A DNA stretch of 30,941 bases from JAKSPM01 sp964450645 (GCA_964450645.1 CAYVEB010000022.1:1-30941), one strand, 5' to 3'. Counted from the stretch's first letter, positions 1-8,445 are shown. Numbers and translations are program-made. The notes: generated from the letters alone by a model not told the origin.

Positions 1-1
1 C

Positions 2-112
2 TGGGGCGGAGCGGAACCCGGATGGACGGTTGTATTCCTCGCTTTGCAGGCGGCGATTGTCTGCACGGCGGTGGTTCTGCGCAGGTTCGAGCTGGCGCAG
101 ACGTGGCGGTAA
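2..112 (+). CDS. C-terminal fragment of a membrane transporter (MFS-like), cut by the window edge
   Basis: An open frame enters from the left edge and ends at the TAA at 110-112. The 36 visible residues contain one hydrophobic stretch (WTVVFLALQAAIVCTAVVL) followed by a short, basic, polar tail. That is how the last transmembrane helix and cytoplasmic end of a major facilitator transporter look, but such a short piece could belong to another polytopic membrane protein. The gene is truncated only by the window edge. It ends 83 bases before the opp operon, and a small hairpin lies in between. Confidence 0.45.
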   Translation, partial: WGGAEPGWTVVFLALQAAIVCTAVVLRRFELAQTWR

Positions 113-129
113 ATCCAACGGGATCAATT

Positions 130-158
130 TTGGAACAAAGAGGGCAACCTCTTAATAT
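130..158 (+). promoter_or_regulatory. Possible sigma-A promoter of the opp operon
   Basis: TTGGAA (130-135) and TAATAT (153-158) are separated by 17 bases. The start would fall near 165, leaving a leader of about 30 bases before the oppA start. The -35 match is modest and the spacer coincides with the hairpin at 138-153, so this is a candidate only. Confidence 0.35.
138..153 (+). terminator. Small GNRA-capped hairpin (weak terminator candidate)
   Basis: AAGAGG and CCTCTT form a perfect 6-bp stem closed by a GCAA tetraloop. No U-run follows (the next bases are AATATAG), so termination of the upstream transporter gene would be weak at best. Confidence 0.3.
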
Positions 159-195
159 AGTTCAAAAATTTTATTTATAGGAGGAATAGTGAAAC

Positions 196-2514
196 ATGAA
201 AAACACCAAAAAGCTTCTCGCGTTGCTTCTCGTGTTGGCGCTGTGCCTGGGTGTGTTCGCCGCTTGCGGCAATTCGAAGGACAACGAAACGCAGCCCAGT
301 GAGCAGCCCACTGAAGTGACGCAGGGCAGCGAATCGACTGAGGCTCCCACCGAGTCTGAGCCCGCCGAATCCACCGACGATACGCTGGTTGTGTCCGTGG
401 AACAGGGCATGGAAGGCAAGTTCTCTCCCTTCTTTTACCTGAGCGCCAACGACGGCACTGTCGTTGATTCCTTCACGGCTTACACTCTGGTCACTGACCG
501 TGTGGGCAACCCTGTCAACGAGGGCATCGAAGGCGAGACCCGTCCCTATAACGGCACGGATTACACCTACAACGGCGCCGGCGATGTTGTTGTCACTGAG
601 AACGATGACGGTACGGTTTGGTATGACCTGACTATCCGTGACGACATCTACTTCACCGACGGCGTGCAGGCGACCATCGACGACGTCATCTTCGGTCTGT
701 ATGTTTTCCTGGATCCCGACTATGACGGCAATGCCACCTTGTATTCCTGCCCGATCGAGGGCCTGTCCGAATACCGCAGCACCCTGTTCGATATGCTGGT
801 TGCTGCTGGCCGCGACAACACCGACTTCAGCAAATGGGACGAAGAAACCCAGACTGCTTTCTGGGCTGACCTGGATCAGGCCGGCACCGCGTTTGCGCAG
901 GAAATTGTTGACTACTGCGTAGCCAATGGCTTGAACAGCGAGGGTGACGACATCTCCAAGGTCGCTCCCAACTGGGGCTTCTCCGTGGATGAGGGCGGCA
1001 CTGTGGAAGACTTCTGGCATGCGATCGAAGAAGCCTACGCTGGCGATTACAAGAGTCTGTCTTCTACGGAGAGCGCCGGTTCTTCCCTGTTCGACCTGAT
1101 GGAGAACTACGATACTTACAACACGATCCCCGAAGACGCAGCTCCCAACATCGCTGGTATTCAGAAGACTGGCGACTTCTCCCTGCGGATTGTTACCACG
1201 GAGCTGGACGCGACCATGATCTACCAGATGAGCCTGCCCATCGCTCCGATGCACTGGTATGGCGACGAAAGCCTGTACGACTATGACAACAACCAGTTCG
1301 GCTTCACGAGGGGTGATCTGTCCGCTGTCAGAGAGAAGACCACCACGCCTCTGGGCGCCGGTCCGTATATCTTCAACAACTACTCCGATGGCGTTGTCTA
1401 CATGGACGCCAACCCCGACTACTACAAGGGCGCTCCCTCGATTGCGCACCTCAACTACAAGGAATCCGCTGAGGACGACAAGGTGAACGGCGTTGTTGCC
1501 GGCACTTTGGACATTTCCGACCCCACCTACTCCACCGAGAAGGCGAAGCAGATCGCGACTGAGAATGGCTTCGGTGAAGATGAATGGGATAACTTCGACG
1601 GTCCTGTTCTGACCACCAAGCTGATTGACTACCGCGGCTATGGCTATGTTGGCATTGCCGCTAACAACGTCAAGGTCGGTGACGATCCGTTCTCCGACGC
1701 TTCCAAGAATCTGCGTAAAGCGTTTGCTACCCTGATTGCTGTTTACCGCGACGAGGCGATTGACTCCTACTATGGCCCCACCGCCAGCGTCATTAACTAC
1801 CCGATTTCCAATACCTCCTGGGCTGCTCCGCAGACCACCGATGACGGCTATCAGATCGCTTACTCTGTTGACGTAAACGGCGACCCCATCTACACGGCTG
1901 ACATGGACACCGAGGCCAAGTACGCCGCTGCGCTGGAGGCTGCTCTGGGCTACTTTGAGGCTGCCGGTTTCACCGTCGAAGACGGTAAGATCACCGCTGC
2001 TCCCGAAGGCGCGAAACTGTCCTACGCTGCTGAAATCGGCGGCAACGGCAAGGGCGAGCATCCGACCTTCCTGCTGTTCCAGAATGTTTCGAAAGCTTTG
2101 GAATCCATTGGCATCACTTTCACCATCAACGACTGGTCGAATGCGAACGACTTGTATGCGACTTACCAGGGCGGCACCGCTGAATTCTGGGCTGCCGCAT
2201 GGCAGGCTTCTTCCGACCCGGATATGTACCAGCTGTATCACTCCAACGGCTCCACCAACTACTATCAGATTAAGGACCCCGAGCTGGACGAACTGATTAT
2301 GGCTGGCCGTCAGTCCACCGACCAGGCTTATCGGAAGTCTGTCTATCAGGCTGCGATGGAGCTGATTATGGACAACGCGGTTGAGGTTCCGATCTATCAG
2401 CGCAGCGACTGCGTGCTGGTTTCCACCGAGCGTGTCAATCTTGACTCTCTGCCCACCGACATGACTCCGTACTGGAGCTGGTCTGCTGAGCTTGAGAAGA
2501 TTCAGGTTAAATAA
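196..2514 (+). CDS. oppA: Peptide-type ABC transporter substrate-binding lipoprotein (SBP family 5)
   Basis: This is the extracellular, lipid-anchored binding protein of the importer encoded by the next four genes. Residues 1-23 form a signal peptide (KK, then a Leu-rich core) ending at a lipobox with Cys24 (FAAC). An unstructured, acidic, Ser/Thr/Glu/Pro-rich linker follows to about residue 60. The mature part has features of family 5 binding proteins: an early VSVEQGMEGKFSPF segment, a DGVQATIDDVIFGL segment (this family usually has DGxxxTAxDV), and a C-terminal half with ANDLYATYQGGTAEFWAAAW. At 772 residues it is much longer than the usual 520-600. The extra length seems to sit around residues 170-320. 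An AGGAGG lies at 179-184, 11 bases before the ATG. The ligand (peptide or other) cannot be read from the sequence. Confidence 0.9.
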   Translation: MKNTKKLLALLLVLALCLGVFAACGNSKDNETQPSEQPTEVTQGSESTEAPTESEPAESTDDTLVVSVEQGMEGKFSPFFYLSANDGTVVDSFTAYTLVTDRVGNPVNEGIEGETRPYNGTDYTYNGAGDVVVTENDDGTVWYDLTIRDDIYFTDGVQATIDDVIFGLYVFLDPDYDGNATLYSCPIEGLSEYRSTLFDMLVAAGRDNTDFSKWDEETQTAFWADLDQAGTAFAQEIVDYCVANGLNSEGDDISKVAPNWGFSVDEGGTVEDFWHAIEEAYAGDYKSLSSTESAGSSLFDLMENYDTYNTIPEDAAPNIAGIQKTGDFSLRIVTTELDATMIYQMSLPIAPMHWYGDESLYDYDNNQFGFTRGDLSAVREKTTTPLGAGPYIFNNYSDGVVYMDANPDYYKGAPSIAHLNYKESAEDDKVNGVVAGTLDISDPTYSTEKAKQIATENGFGEDEWDNFDGPVLTTKLIDYRGYGYVGIAANNVKVGDDPFSDASKNLRKAFATLIAVYRDEAIDSYYGPTASVINYPISNTSWAAPQTTDDGYQIAYSVDVNGDPIYTADMDTEAKYAAALEAALGYFEAAGFTVEDGKITAAPEGAKLSYAAEIGGNGKGEHPTFLLFQNVSKALESIGITFTINDWSNANDLYATYQGGTAEFWAAAWQASSDPDMYQLYHSNGSTNYYQIKDPELDELIMAGRQSTDQAYRKSVYQAAMELIMDNAVEVPIYQRSDCVLVSTERVNLDSLPTDMTPYWSWSAELEKIQVK

Positions 2515-2557
2515 TTTTCGGATCTTAGTCGATAATTTAAGATTTAGTTTCTATACA

Positions 2558-2588
2558 CTCCTGCCCTCCCCTTCGGGGGAGGCAGGAG
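2558..2588 (+). promoter_or_regulatory. Strong UUCG-capped intercistronic hairpin between oppA and oppB
   Basis: The arms 2558-2571 and 2576-2588 pair over 13 bp with one bulged C (2564) and are closed by a UUCG tetraloop, an exceptionally stable arrangement. No U-run follows. The position just after the binding-protein gene fits a processing or 3'-end-stabilising element that lets oppA be expressed above its permease. It could also be a partial terminator. Confidence 0.7.
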
Positions 2589-2892
2589 ATGCACCCTTTC
2601 ACAGCGTTTTCACCGGCGGATATAGCTGGGCGGAGGGCTTTGCTTTCCGCGCAAATGTGCGCAGGGATAACGAAGTCGCAGTCGTGTATGCTGGAAGACG
2701 CGCTGCTTTGCGTTTTCGGGCTGCAAGGCGCCATTTTCGCGCAGCGTGCACGCGTGAATACGAGCTTTTTTACCGCACAGCAAAGGGCCGCGCTCGCGGA
2801 CGAGTCGGCTGTTTGGTGTGCGGCAAAATTTTATATTATTTATACAAGGAAGGGCGGAATTGCTCCGCCGGAAAGAGACTGGAGGGATTTTC
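2589..2892 (+). other. Non-coding stretch between oppA and oppB
   Basis: No convincing gene is seen. Short open frames exist on both strands but have no family resemblance and no good start signals. A second small hairpin (GGCGGA 2853-2858 / TCCGCC 2864-2869) stands just upstream of the oppB ribosome binding site. An AT-rich patch (about 2826-2845) could hold a weak secondary promoter, but no good -35 box accompanies it. Confidence 0.5.
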
Positions 2893-3879
2893 TTGCGCAA
2901 TTACATCATTAAACGTTTGCTCATCTCCATTGGCATCTTATTCTTTGTGACGCTGATCATTTACACCTTGATCCGCAGTCTTCCGGCCGACTATGTGGAG
3001 AGAATGGCGCAACAGTTAGCCACCAAACCTGGTTCGAAGCCCTATGAGGAGTGGCTGGTACAACTTCGCGCCTCGTACGGCTTAGACGATTCGATTATTG
3101 TTGGCTATTTCAAATGGGCCGGCGACTTCCTGCGCGGCGATTTCGGTGACAGCTGGCGCTGGACGGTCCCGGTTTGGACGCAGTTTAAGAGCGTTATCGG
3201 GATTTCCTTTATTATGGGTGCGATCTCCCTCGTTCTGGAGCTGTGTATCGCGATTCCGCTCGGCATTATTGCCGCTACGAAGCAGTATTCCCGAACGGAC
3301 TATGTAATCTCCGCCGGTGCTCTGGTAGGCATTTCATTGCCGACATTTTTCTTCGCGACGGTTTTGAAGGTTGTCTTCGCGGTCAAGCTGGGATGGTTTG
3401 ATACCCATGGTCTTGTAGGACGCGACTATGCGCAGCTGAGTACTTGGGGGCAGATTTTGGATAAGGCACACCATCTTGTCCTCCCAATTGTCACTTTGGT
3501 TGTCGTTTCTGTTGGCTCTTTGATGCGTTACACGCGTACGAATATGCTGGAGGTTCTCAATTCCGACTATATTCGAACGGCCCGCGCCAAGGGCGTCAGT
3601 GAGCACAAGGTGATCTATCACCACGCGTTCCGCAACACCCTCGTCCCGTTGGTGACGATTGTCGGTGGCTCTCTGCCGGGTTTATTCTCCGGCGCGCTGA
3701 TTACGGAGACGCTGTTCTCCATCCCCGGCATTGGATTTATTTCCTATCAGTCCATGACGACGGGCGACATTCCATTCACCATGTTCTACTTGACGTTTAT
3801 TGCGATTTTGACGTTGCTGGGCAACCTGCTTACGGATATTTTATACGCGGTCGTCGACCCGCGTGTTCGCCTGGCTTAG
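2893..3879 (+). CDS. oppB: Peptide-type ABC transporter permease, OppB/DppB family
   Basis: This is one of the two membrane-spanning subunits of the importer. A TTG start at 2893 is chosen because GGAGGG (2881-2886) lies six bases upstream and the protein then begins with the standard first helix of the family (MRNYIIKRLL, then a hydrophobic run). A longer open frame reaches back to 2818 but adds residues unlike the family. The product has 328 residues, a normal length. The family signature is near the C-terminus: an EAA loop around RAKGVSEHKVIYHHAFRNTL, followed by a segment ending in LFSIPGIG. About six transmembrane helices are visible. It is 18 bases from oppC. Confidence 0.93.
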   Translation: MRNYIIKRLLISIGILFFVTLIIYTLIRSLPADYVERMAQQLATKPGSKPYEEWLVQLRASYGLDDSIIVGYFKWAGDFLRGDFGDSWRWTVPVWTQFKSVIGISFIMGAISLVLELCIAIPLGIIAATKQYSRTDYVISAGALVGISLPTFFFATVLKVVFAVKLGWFDTHGLVGRDYAQLSTWGQILDKAHHLVLPIVTLVVVSVGSLMRYTRTNMLEVLNSDYIRTARAKGVSEHKVIYHHAFRNTLVPLVTIVGGSLPGLFSGALITETLFSIPGIGFISYQSMTTGDIPFTMFYLTFIAILTLLGNLLTDILYAVVDPRVRLA

Positions 3880-3897
3880 GGAAAGGAGTGTGCTTCC

Positions 3898-5451
3898 ATG
3901 TCTGAAGAAAAGAAATCGACACTGCAGCAGGAAAGCGGCTCCGAGAACCAGTTGTCTTTAAACGACGACCGCCGTGTGAAGGTCCTTTCCCCAGGCCGGT
4001 TGGTTGTGAAGCGCTTTTTTCGAAATCGTCTGGCGGTTCTCGGGTTGATTATGTTAATCGTGATGTTCGTCTTTTCCTTCTTAGGCCCGTTTTTGATGCC
4101 GTATGGGCAGGATGAGCAGTTCTACACGACTACTTATATGGATAAAGAATACGCCGGCGCCGTTAAAAATGAAGAGCTTCGCTACCTCGTAGCGGACGGC
4201 CAGGACTTCAGCGCGATTTTGAAGTCGCAGTTCGTTCTGAACTTCAATAAGGGCACGACGGAGTTCACCTATAAGGATGTGGACTACCGCTATGAAGAGG
4301 ACGGCCCGGACGTCTACAGCATCTATTCCGGGGACTCGCTTCTGGCGGTTGCCTATATGGATGTCGTCAACACGGCGGACGGCGTAGATGAATTGTCCTT
4401 TAATGTGAAATACGAGGCTTTAAAGGCATACGCGAATGACCTTGACACATTTAGCGCCGACGGCGTGGACTACAGGCTCGACGAGCACGGGAATATTTTG
4501 CAGGACGACACGGAACTGGGCTATATCAGCCGCTTCATTGTCCAGGGCAAAGAAAACGGCGTTGTAATCACGCGCGACTTCAAAGAGCGACTGGAAGAGG
4601 CACTGGAGGGCAACGTCAAAGAATTTGTCTATACGGATGAGAACGGGCAGGAGGCGACCTACACACTGACCTATAATGCCGAGTTCTCCAACTGGACCAT
4701 TAACCAAAAGACCGCCACATACGTCTATGACCGTTACGCCAGCCCTTCGAAGGATCACCCGCTCGGCCTGGACGGCGTTGGTATGGACGTCCTGGTTCGG
4801 CTGATGTACGGCGGCCGGGTATCGCTGGTCATTGGCTTCATCGTCGTGGCCATCGAGACGCTGATTGGCGTTGTCATGGGCGGTATCGCCGGCTATTTTG
4901 GCGGCTGGGTCGACAATGTGATTATGCGTTTGGTGGATGTTTTCTACTGCATTCCGTCTATGCCGATCTACATTATATTAGGTTCCGCGATGGATAAGAT
5001 GCAGGTGGACCCGAAGATTCGGATGCTCTATCTGATGCTGATTTTAGGTTTCCTGGGCTGGGCCAGCGTAGCGCGTATGGTTCGCGGCCAGATTTTGTCC
5101 CTACGTGAGCAGGAGTTTATGACGGCGACCGAGGCCTGCGGTATTTCCGTCAGCCACCGTATTTTCAAGCACCTGATTCCAAACGTAATTCCGCAGTTGA
5201 TTGTTTCGTGTACCATGGGCCTTGGCTCTGTCATTTTGATGGAGGCTACGCTGAGTTTCCTGGGTCTGGGCGTGAAATTCCCCTTCGCTTCCTGGGGCAA
5301 TATTGCCAGCGATGTAACGAACTCCTATGTTATGACGTCTTACTGGTTCGTTTGGGTTCCGGCATGTGTTTGCTTGCTGATCACCGTACTCGGCTTCAAC
5401 TTCGTGGGCGACGGTCTTCGGGATGCATTTGATCCGAAGATGAAGCGCTGA
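3898..5451 (+). CDS. oppC: Peptide-type ABC transporter permease, OppC/DppC family, with large extracytoplasmic insertion
   Basis: This is the second membrane subunit. Residues 1-40 are polar and cytoplasmic, and helix 1 spans about 46-66. Residues about 70-283 are a polar, acidic domain with no membrane segment, which should lie outside the cell. The standard OppC core then starts at about 284 with DHPLGLDGVGMDVLVRLMYGG, a variant of the usual HPLGTDxxGRD motif, and continues through the EAA loop (TATEACGISVSHRIFKHLIP) and the LSFLGLG motif. Typical OppC proteins have about 300 residues and this one has 517. The difference is almost entirely the insertion. GGAAAGGAG precedes the ATG. The gene is part of the opp operon. 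Confidence 0.92.
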   Translation: MSEEKKSTLQQESGSENQLSLNDDRRVKVLSPGRLVVKRFFRNRLAVLGLIMLIVMFVFSFLGPFLMPYGQDEQFYTTTYMDKEYAGAVKNEELRYLVADGQDFSAILKSQFVLNFNKGTTEFTYKDVDYRYEEDGPDVYSIYSGDSLLAVAYMDVVNTADGVDELSFNVKYEALKAYANDLDTFSADGVDYRLDEHGNILQDDTELGYISRFIVQGKENGVVITRDFKERLEEALEGNVKEFVYTDENGQEATYTLTYNAEFSNWTINQKTATYVYDRYASPSKDHPLGLDGVGMDVLVRLMYGGRVSLVIGFIVVAIETLIGVVMGGIAGYFGGWVDNVIMRLVDVFYCIPSMPIYIILGSAMDKMQVDPKIRMLYLMLILGFLGWASVARMVRGQILSLREQEFMTATEACGISVSHRIFKHLIPNVIPQLIVSCTMGLGSVILMEATLSFLGLGVKFPFASWGNIASDVTNSYVMTSYWFVWVPACVCLLITVLGFNFVGDGLRDAFDPKMKR

Positions 5452-5462
5452 GGAGGGATATT

Positions 5463-6620
5463 ATGGCTAAGAAAAATAACGACGGTTATCTGTCCGCAAA
5501 AGAGTCCCGGCGAATCAGCCGTGAAAATCGCAAGGTTACGAACGCCTTTGAAAAGCAGCGGAAGCGCAAAAACGTGCCGGAGAGCGAGTATCTGACCACG
5601 ATGCACGATCCCAACAACGTTGTGGAATTTGACAATCTGCACACGTATTTTTTCACGGACGTCGGCACAGTCAAGGCCGTGGACGGCGTTTCGTTTGAAG
5701 TGCCCATCGGCAAGACCGTGGGCGTGGTCGGCGAGTCCGGCTGCGGCAAGTCCGTCACCAGCTTGAGCCTGATGCAGCTGCTCCAGCGGCCCCAGGGTCA
5801 GATTGTCGAGGGCGAAATCCGTCTTAATTTGGGCGACAAGGCGTACGATATTACGAAAGTCCCCAATGAGGTCATGCAGAAAATCCGCGGCAACTATATC
5901 TCCATGGTCTTCCAGGAGCCGATGACGGCCTTGAACCCGGTTTTCCGGATCGGCAATCAGGTGGATGAGGTCCTGAAGCTGCACAATGAGAAGCACAGAT
6001 CAGCCGCTGAGATCCGTGCGCGCACCATTGAATTGCTGGAGATGGTCGGGATCGCGAACAGCGAGGGCGTCTACCGGATGTACCCCCATGAGCTGTCCGG
6101 CGGTATGCGCCAGCGTGTCATGATCGCTATGGCGCTGGCCTGTAATCCGAGAATCATCATCGCAGACGAGCCGACAACGGCTCTGGACGTGACCATCCAG
6201 GCGCAGATTTTGGATCTGCTGCGGCAATTGAAGGATCACATAAATTCTTCGATTATGTTCATTACCCACGATCTGGGGGTGATTGCCGAGATGGCGGACT
6301 ACGTGGTGGTCATGTACGCGGGCCGGATCGTCGAAAAGGGAACGGCGGAGGAGATTTTCTGCAATCCCGCGCATCCGTACACCATTGGCTTGATGGAGTC
6401 GAAGCCCGTGGTCGGCAAGCAGGTGGAGAAGCTGTATTCGATTCCCGGCAAGGTACCGAACCCGGTCAATATGCCCAATTACTGCTATTTTAAGGATCGC
6501 TGCGAAATGTGCGTGGGCGCCTGCAATGGCGAGTATCCCCATGAGATCAGCCTGAGCCAGACGCATAAGGTGTCTTGCTACCGCTATTACGACGGTGCGG
6601 ACAAAGGAGGCAAAGTGTAA
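5463..6620 (+). CDS. oppD: Peptide-type ABC transporter ATP-binding protein, OppD family
   Basis: This is a cytoplasmic ATPase that drives import with OppF. Visible motifs are Walker A GESGCGKS (about residue 89), a Q-loop in VFQEPMTALNP, the signature LSGGMRQR (about 210), Walker B IIIADEPTTALD (about 230) and the H-loop in FITHDLG. The C-terminal oligopeptide-transporter extension carries cysteines (DRCEMCVGAC, about 344-353), a known cluster-type motif of OppD/DppD. It has 385 residues, slightly long because of a basic N-terminal extension of about 45 residues. AGGAGGG lies just upstream of the ATG. Its stop overlaps the oppF start by one base, which implies translational coupling. Confidence 0.95.
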   Translation: MAKKNNDGYLSAKESRRISRENRKVTNAFEKQRKRKNVPESEYLTTMHDPNNVVEFDNLHTYFFTDVGTVKAVDGVSFEVPIGKTVGVVGESGCGKSVTSLSLMQLLQRPQGQIVEGEIRLNLGDKAYDITKVPNEVMQKIRGNYISMVFQEPMTALNPVFRIGNQVDEVLKLHNEKHRSAAEIRARTIELLEMVGIANSEGVYRMYPHELSGGMRQRVMIAMALACNPRIIIADEPTTALDVTIQAQILDLLRQLKDHINSSIMFITHDLGVIAEMADYVVVMYAGRIVEKGTAEEIFCNPAHPYTIGLMESKPVVGKQVEKLYSIPGKVPNPVNMPNYCYFKDRCEMCVGACNGEYPHEISLSQTHKVSCYRYYDGADKGGKV

Positions 6621-7714
6621 TGGGAAAAAAATTACCTGCTGATGTTTTTGAACCCGTCACTTATGATCCTCAGTACATTCTGATGGTCAACAAGCTGAAA
6701 AAATACTTTCCCATCAAGGGCGGCATGCTCTCCAAGACGGTCGGCTGGGTAAAGGCGGTTGACGGGGTGACGTTTAACCTCAAGCGCGGCACCACCATGG
6801 GCCTGGTCGGTGAGTCTGGCTGCGGAAAGACGACTACCGGCCGCGCGATCCTGCGCCTGTCCGGCGAAAAGACCGGCGGGCAGGTGCTGTTCAACGGCCA
6901 GGAGGTTTACGACGTCAGTAACAAGGATATGCGCGCCCTGCGCACCAAGATGCAGATCATCTTTCAGGATCCGTTTTCCTCGCTGTCCCCGCGTCTGCCG
7001 GTCGGTGAAATCATCGGCGAGGCCGTCCGCGAGCATAATCTGGTTCCCCGCGGCGAATTTAACGACTACATCGACCAGGTCATGGACAACTGCGGCTTGC
7101 AGCCCTTTCACAAGGACCGCTACCCCCACGAGTTTTCCGGCGGCCAGCGGCAGCGTATCTGCATCGCCCGCGCGTTGGCGCTGAACCCGGAATTTGTGGT
7201 CTGCGACGAGCCGGTCTCGGCGCTGGATGTGTCCATTCAGGCACAGATCATCAATTTGCTGCGGGAATTGCAGGAAAAGTATAACCTGACCTATCTGTTT
7301 ATCTCCCACGACCTGAGCGTGGTGGAGCATATTTCCAATGCGGTCGGCGTAATGTACCTGGGCAATCTGGTGGAGTATGGCGACACGACGGATATTTTCG
7401 CGAACCCGCTCCATCCCTATACCAAAGCGCTGTTTTCCGCAATTCCAGTTCCTGATCCCAACTACAAGATGAAGCGGATTGTTCTTGAGGGCAGTATTCC
7501 ATCACCTGCGAACCCGCCCTCCGGCTGCAAGTTCCACACGCGCTGCGCCCAATGCATGGAGATGTGCAAGCATTGTGCGCCGAAATTCAAGGAGCTGGAG
7601 CCGAGCCACTTCTGCGCATGTCACCTGTACAATACGCAGGAGGAGAATGAGCAGTTCCGGGAGGAAATGAAGGCGGAGCAGGGGAATTCAAAGGCGGAAA
7701 CGGCCGCACAGTGA
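6620..7714 (+). CDS. oppF: Peptide-type ABC transporter ATP-binding protein, OppF family
   Basis: This is the second cytoplasmic ATPase of the importer. The ATG at 6620 is chosen because AAAGGAGG (6603-6610) lies nine bases upstream and the start overlaps the oppD stop (TAATG). An upstream in-frame ATG at 6575 lies inside oppD. Motifs are Walker A GESGCGKTT (about residue 64), the Q-loop in IIFQDPFSSLSPR, the signature FSGGQRQR (about 173), Walker B FVVCDEPVSALD (about 192), FISHDLSVV, and a C-terminal cysteine motif (CKFHTRCAQCMEMC, about 302-315). The length of 364 residues is slightly longer than usual because of a polar C-terminal tail. The stop codon lies in a short tandem duplication. 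Confidence 0.95.
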   Translation: MGKKLPADVFEPVTYDPQYILMVNKLKKYFPIKGGMLSKTVGWVKAVDGVTFNLKRGTTMGLVGESGCGKTTTGRAILRLSGEKTGGQVLFNGQEVYDVSNKDMRALRTKMQIIFQDPFSSLSPRLPVGEIIGEAVREHNLVPRGEFNDYIDQVMDNCGLQPFHKDRYPHEFSGGQRQRICIARALALNPEFVVCDEPVSALDVSIQAQIINLLRELQEKYNLTYLFISHDLSVVEHISNAVGVMYLGNLVEYGDTTDIFANPLHPYTKALFSAIPVPDPNYKMKRIVLEGSIPSPANPPSGCKFHTRCAQCMEMCKHCAPKFKELEPSHFCACHLYNTQEENEQFREEMKAEQGNSKAETAAQ

Positions 7715-7741
7715 CAGAACGGTTACAGTGACAGAACAGTT
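7708..7741 (+). repeat. 17-bp tandem duplication across the oppF stop codon
   Basis: Two copies of a 17-mer beginning ACAGTGACAGAAC (7708-7724 and 7725-7741) differ at one base. The first copy contains the oppF TGA stop and the second runs up to the start of the next gene. Confidence 0.85.
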
Positions 7742-7752
7742 GAGGTATGGCC

Positions 7753-7998
7753 ATGAGAAAGCGTAAAGTATATGACGACGATGACGGGCGTGTGATAGCG
7801 AACATGAACTTTGACGATCCGTCCCATGAGAAACCCCAATTGCCCCAGGTGGACAACGGCGAGCGGCAAATGAATTTCACGCGCAAGGAGCGCTTTGCCC
7901 TGTGCCGCTACGTGCTAACGGCGGCGCTGCTGATTGCTTTTGTTTTCATAGCTGTCTATTTTGTCGTGATTTATGGGATGATTCTGATTTGGTCGTAA
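7753..7998 (+). CDS. Small single-span membrane protein, uncharacterised
   Basis: The family is not recognised. The protein has 81 residues: a basic start (MRKRKVYDDDDGR), a polar cytoplasmic half, a basic patch (FTRKERFALCRY), then one hydrophobic helix of about 25 residues that runs almost to the C-terminus (ending MILIWS). The ATG at 7753 is preferred over that at 7747 because GAGG (7742-7745) would be too close to the latter. It is 38 bases downstream of oppF, on the same strand and before the first terminator, so it is probably co-transcribed with the importer. A role as a small accessory subunit is only inferred from position. Confidence 0.6.
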   Translation: MRKRKVYDDDDGRVIANMNFDDPSHEKPQLPQVDNGERQMNFTRKERFALCRYVLTAALLIAFVFIAVYFVVIYGMILIWS

Positions 7999-8019
7999 CC
8001 GAAGTTTCCTGGTAGATAG

Positions 8020-8050
8020 AGCCGGCGCTCCGAGTGTTGGGGCGCCGGCT
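8020..8050 (+). terminator. Terminator-like hairpin ending the opp operon
   Basis: AGCCGGCGC (8020-8028) pairs perfectly with GCGCCGGCT (8042-8050), and three more pairs extend into the loop. The U-tract is poor (TTGCG), but the stem is very stable and well placed after the last gene. Confidence 0.6.
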
Positions 8051-8293
8051 TTGCGCGTATGCGCGCTAAAATGGGAGGAGTTCGGCGGGAGACGCCTGTG
8101 CGCTGCAAGAAGATGTGTCAATACGATTTTTCAATAAAAAAGCTTTGCGCACCCAGGTCTCCCTGCTTTCGTGGCGCGCATGCGAAATTTTATGCGGAAT
8201 TCCGCGCGGCGCTGTTTCCGTGTTTGCATAAGATGTCTATTTCTTGTGGATCTTGAAAGAGCGAAATATTGATTGTAAAAATGTGCAATTTCT
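8051..8293. other. Intergenic region without recognisable gene
   Basis: Between the opp terminator and the first promoter of the catabolic cluster I see no gene. Local GC-rich dyads such as GCGGAATTCCGC (near 8195) are present but not followed by U-runs. Confidence 0.5.
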
Positions 8294-8322
8294 TTGATTT
8301 TTGCACGCCAATTTGGTATAAT
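8294..8322 (+). promoter_or_regulatory. Upstream promoter P1 of the catabolic cluster
   Basis: TTGATT (8294-8299) and a perfect TATAAT (8317-8322) are 17 bases apart, with an extended -10 element (TGG at 8314-8316). Transcription would start near 8330, giving a leader of about 320 bases before the SDR gene. Confidence 0.7.
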
Positions 8323-8338
8323 AAATATAAAGCAATAT

Positions 8339-8417
8339 CAAGCGCGGACAAGCGGTCCAACGCCGGCTGTCAAAGACGTACGCGCTTGGAAAACGATCTC
8401 CCGGCGCTGGAACCGGG
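8339..8417 (+). promoter_or_regulatory. Potentially structured leader segment downstream of P1
   Basis: CAAGCGCG (8339-8346) pairs perfectly with CGCGCTTG (8381-8388), enclosing a further short pairing (GACA 8347-8350 / TGTC 8368-8371). A separate hairpin CCCGG/CCGGG (8400-8404 / 8413-8417) follows and is trailed by an A-rich run. I do not recognise a riboswitch class. Confidence 0.4.
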
Positions 8418-8445
8418 AAAAAAGAAGGGAATGTCAACTGAAAAA

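Noticed and set aside
175..2241. Long minus-strand open frame of 688 codons opposite oppA
   Set aside because: It mirrors the codon bias of oppA, has no recognisable domain and no ribosome binding site at its start.
2492..2950. Several short open frames in the oppA-oppB gap on both strands
   Set aside because: They overlap each other and the UUCG hairpin and show no protein-like features.
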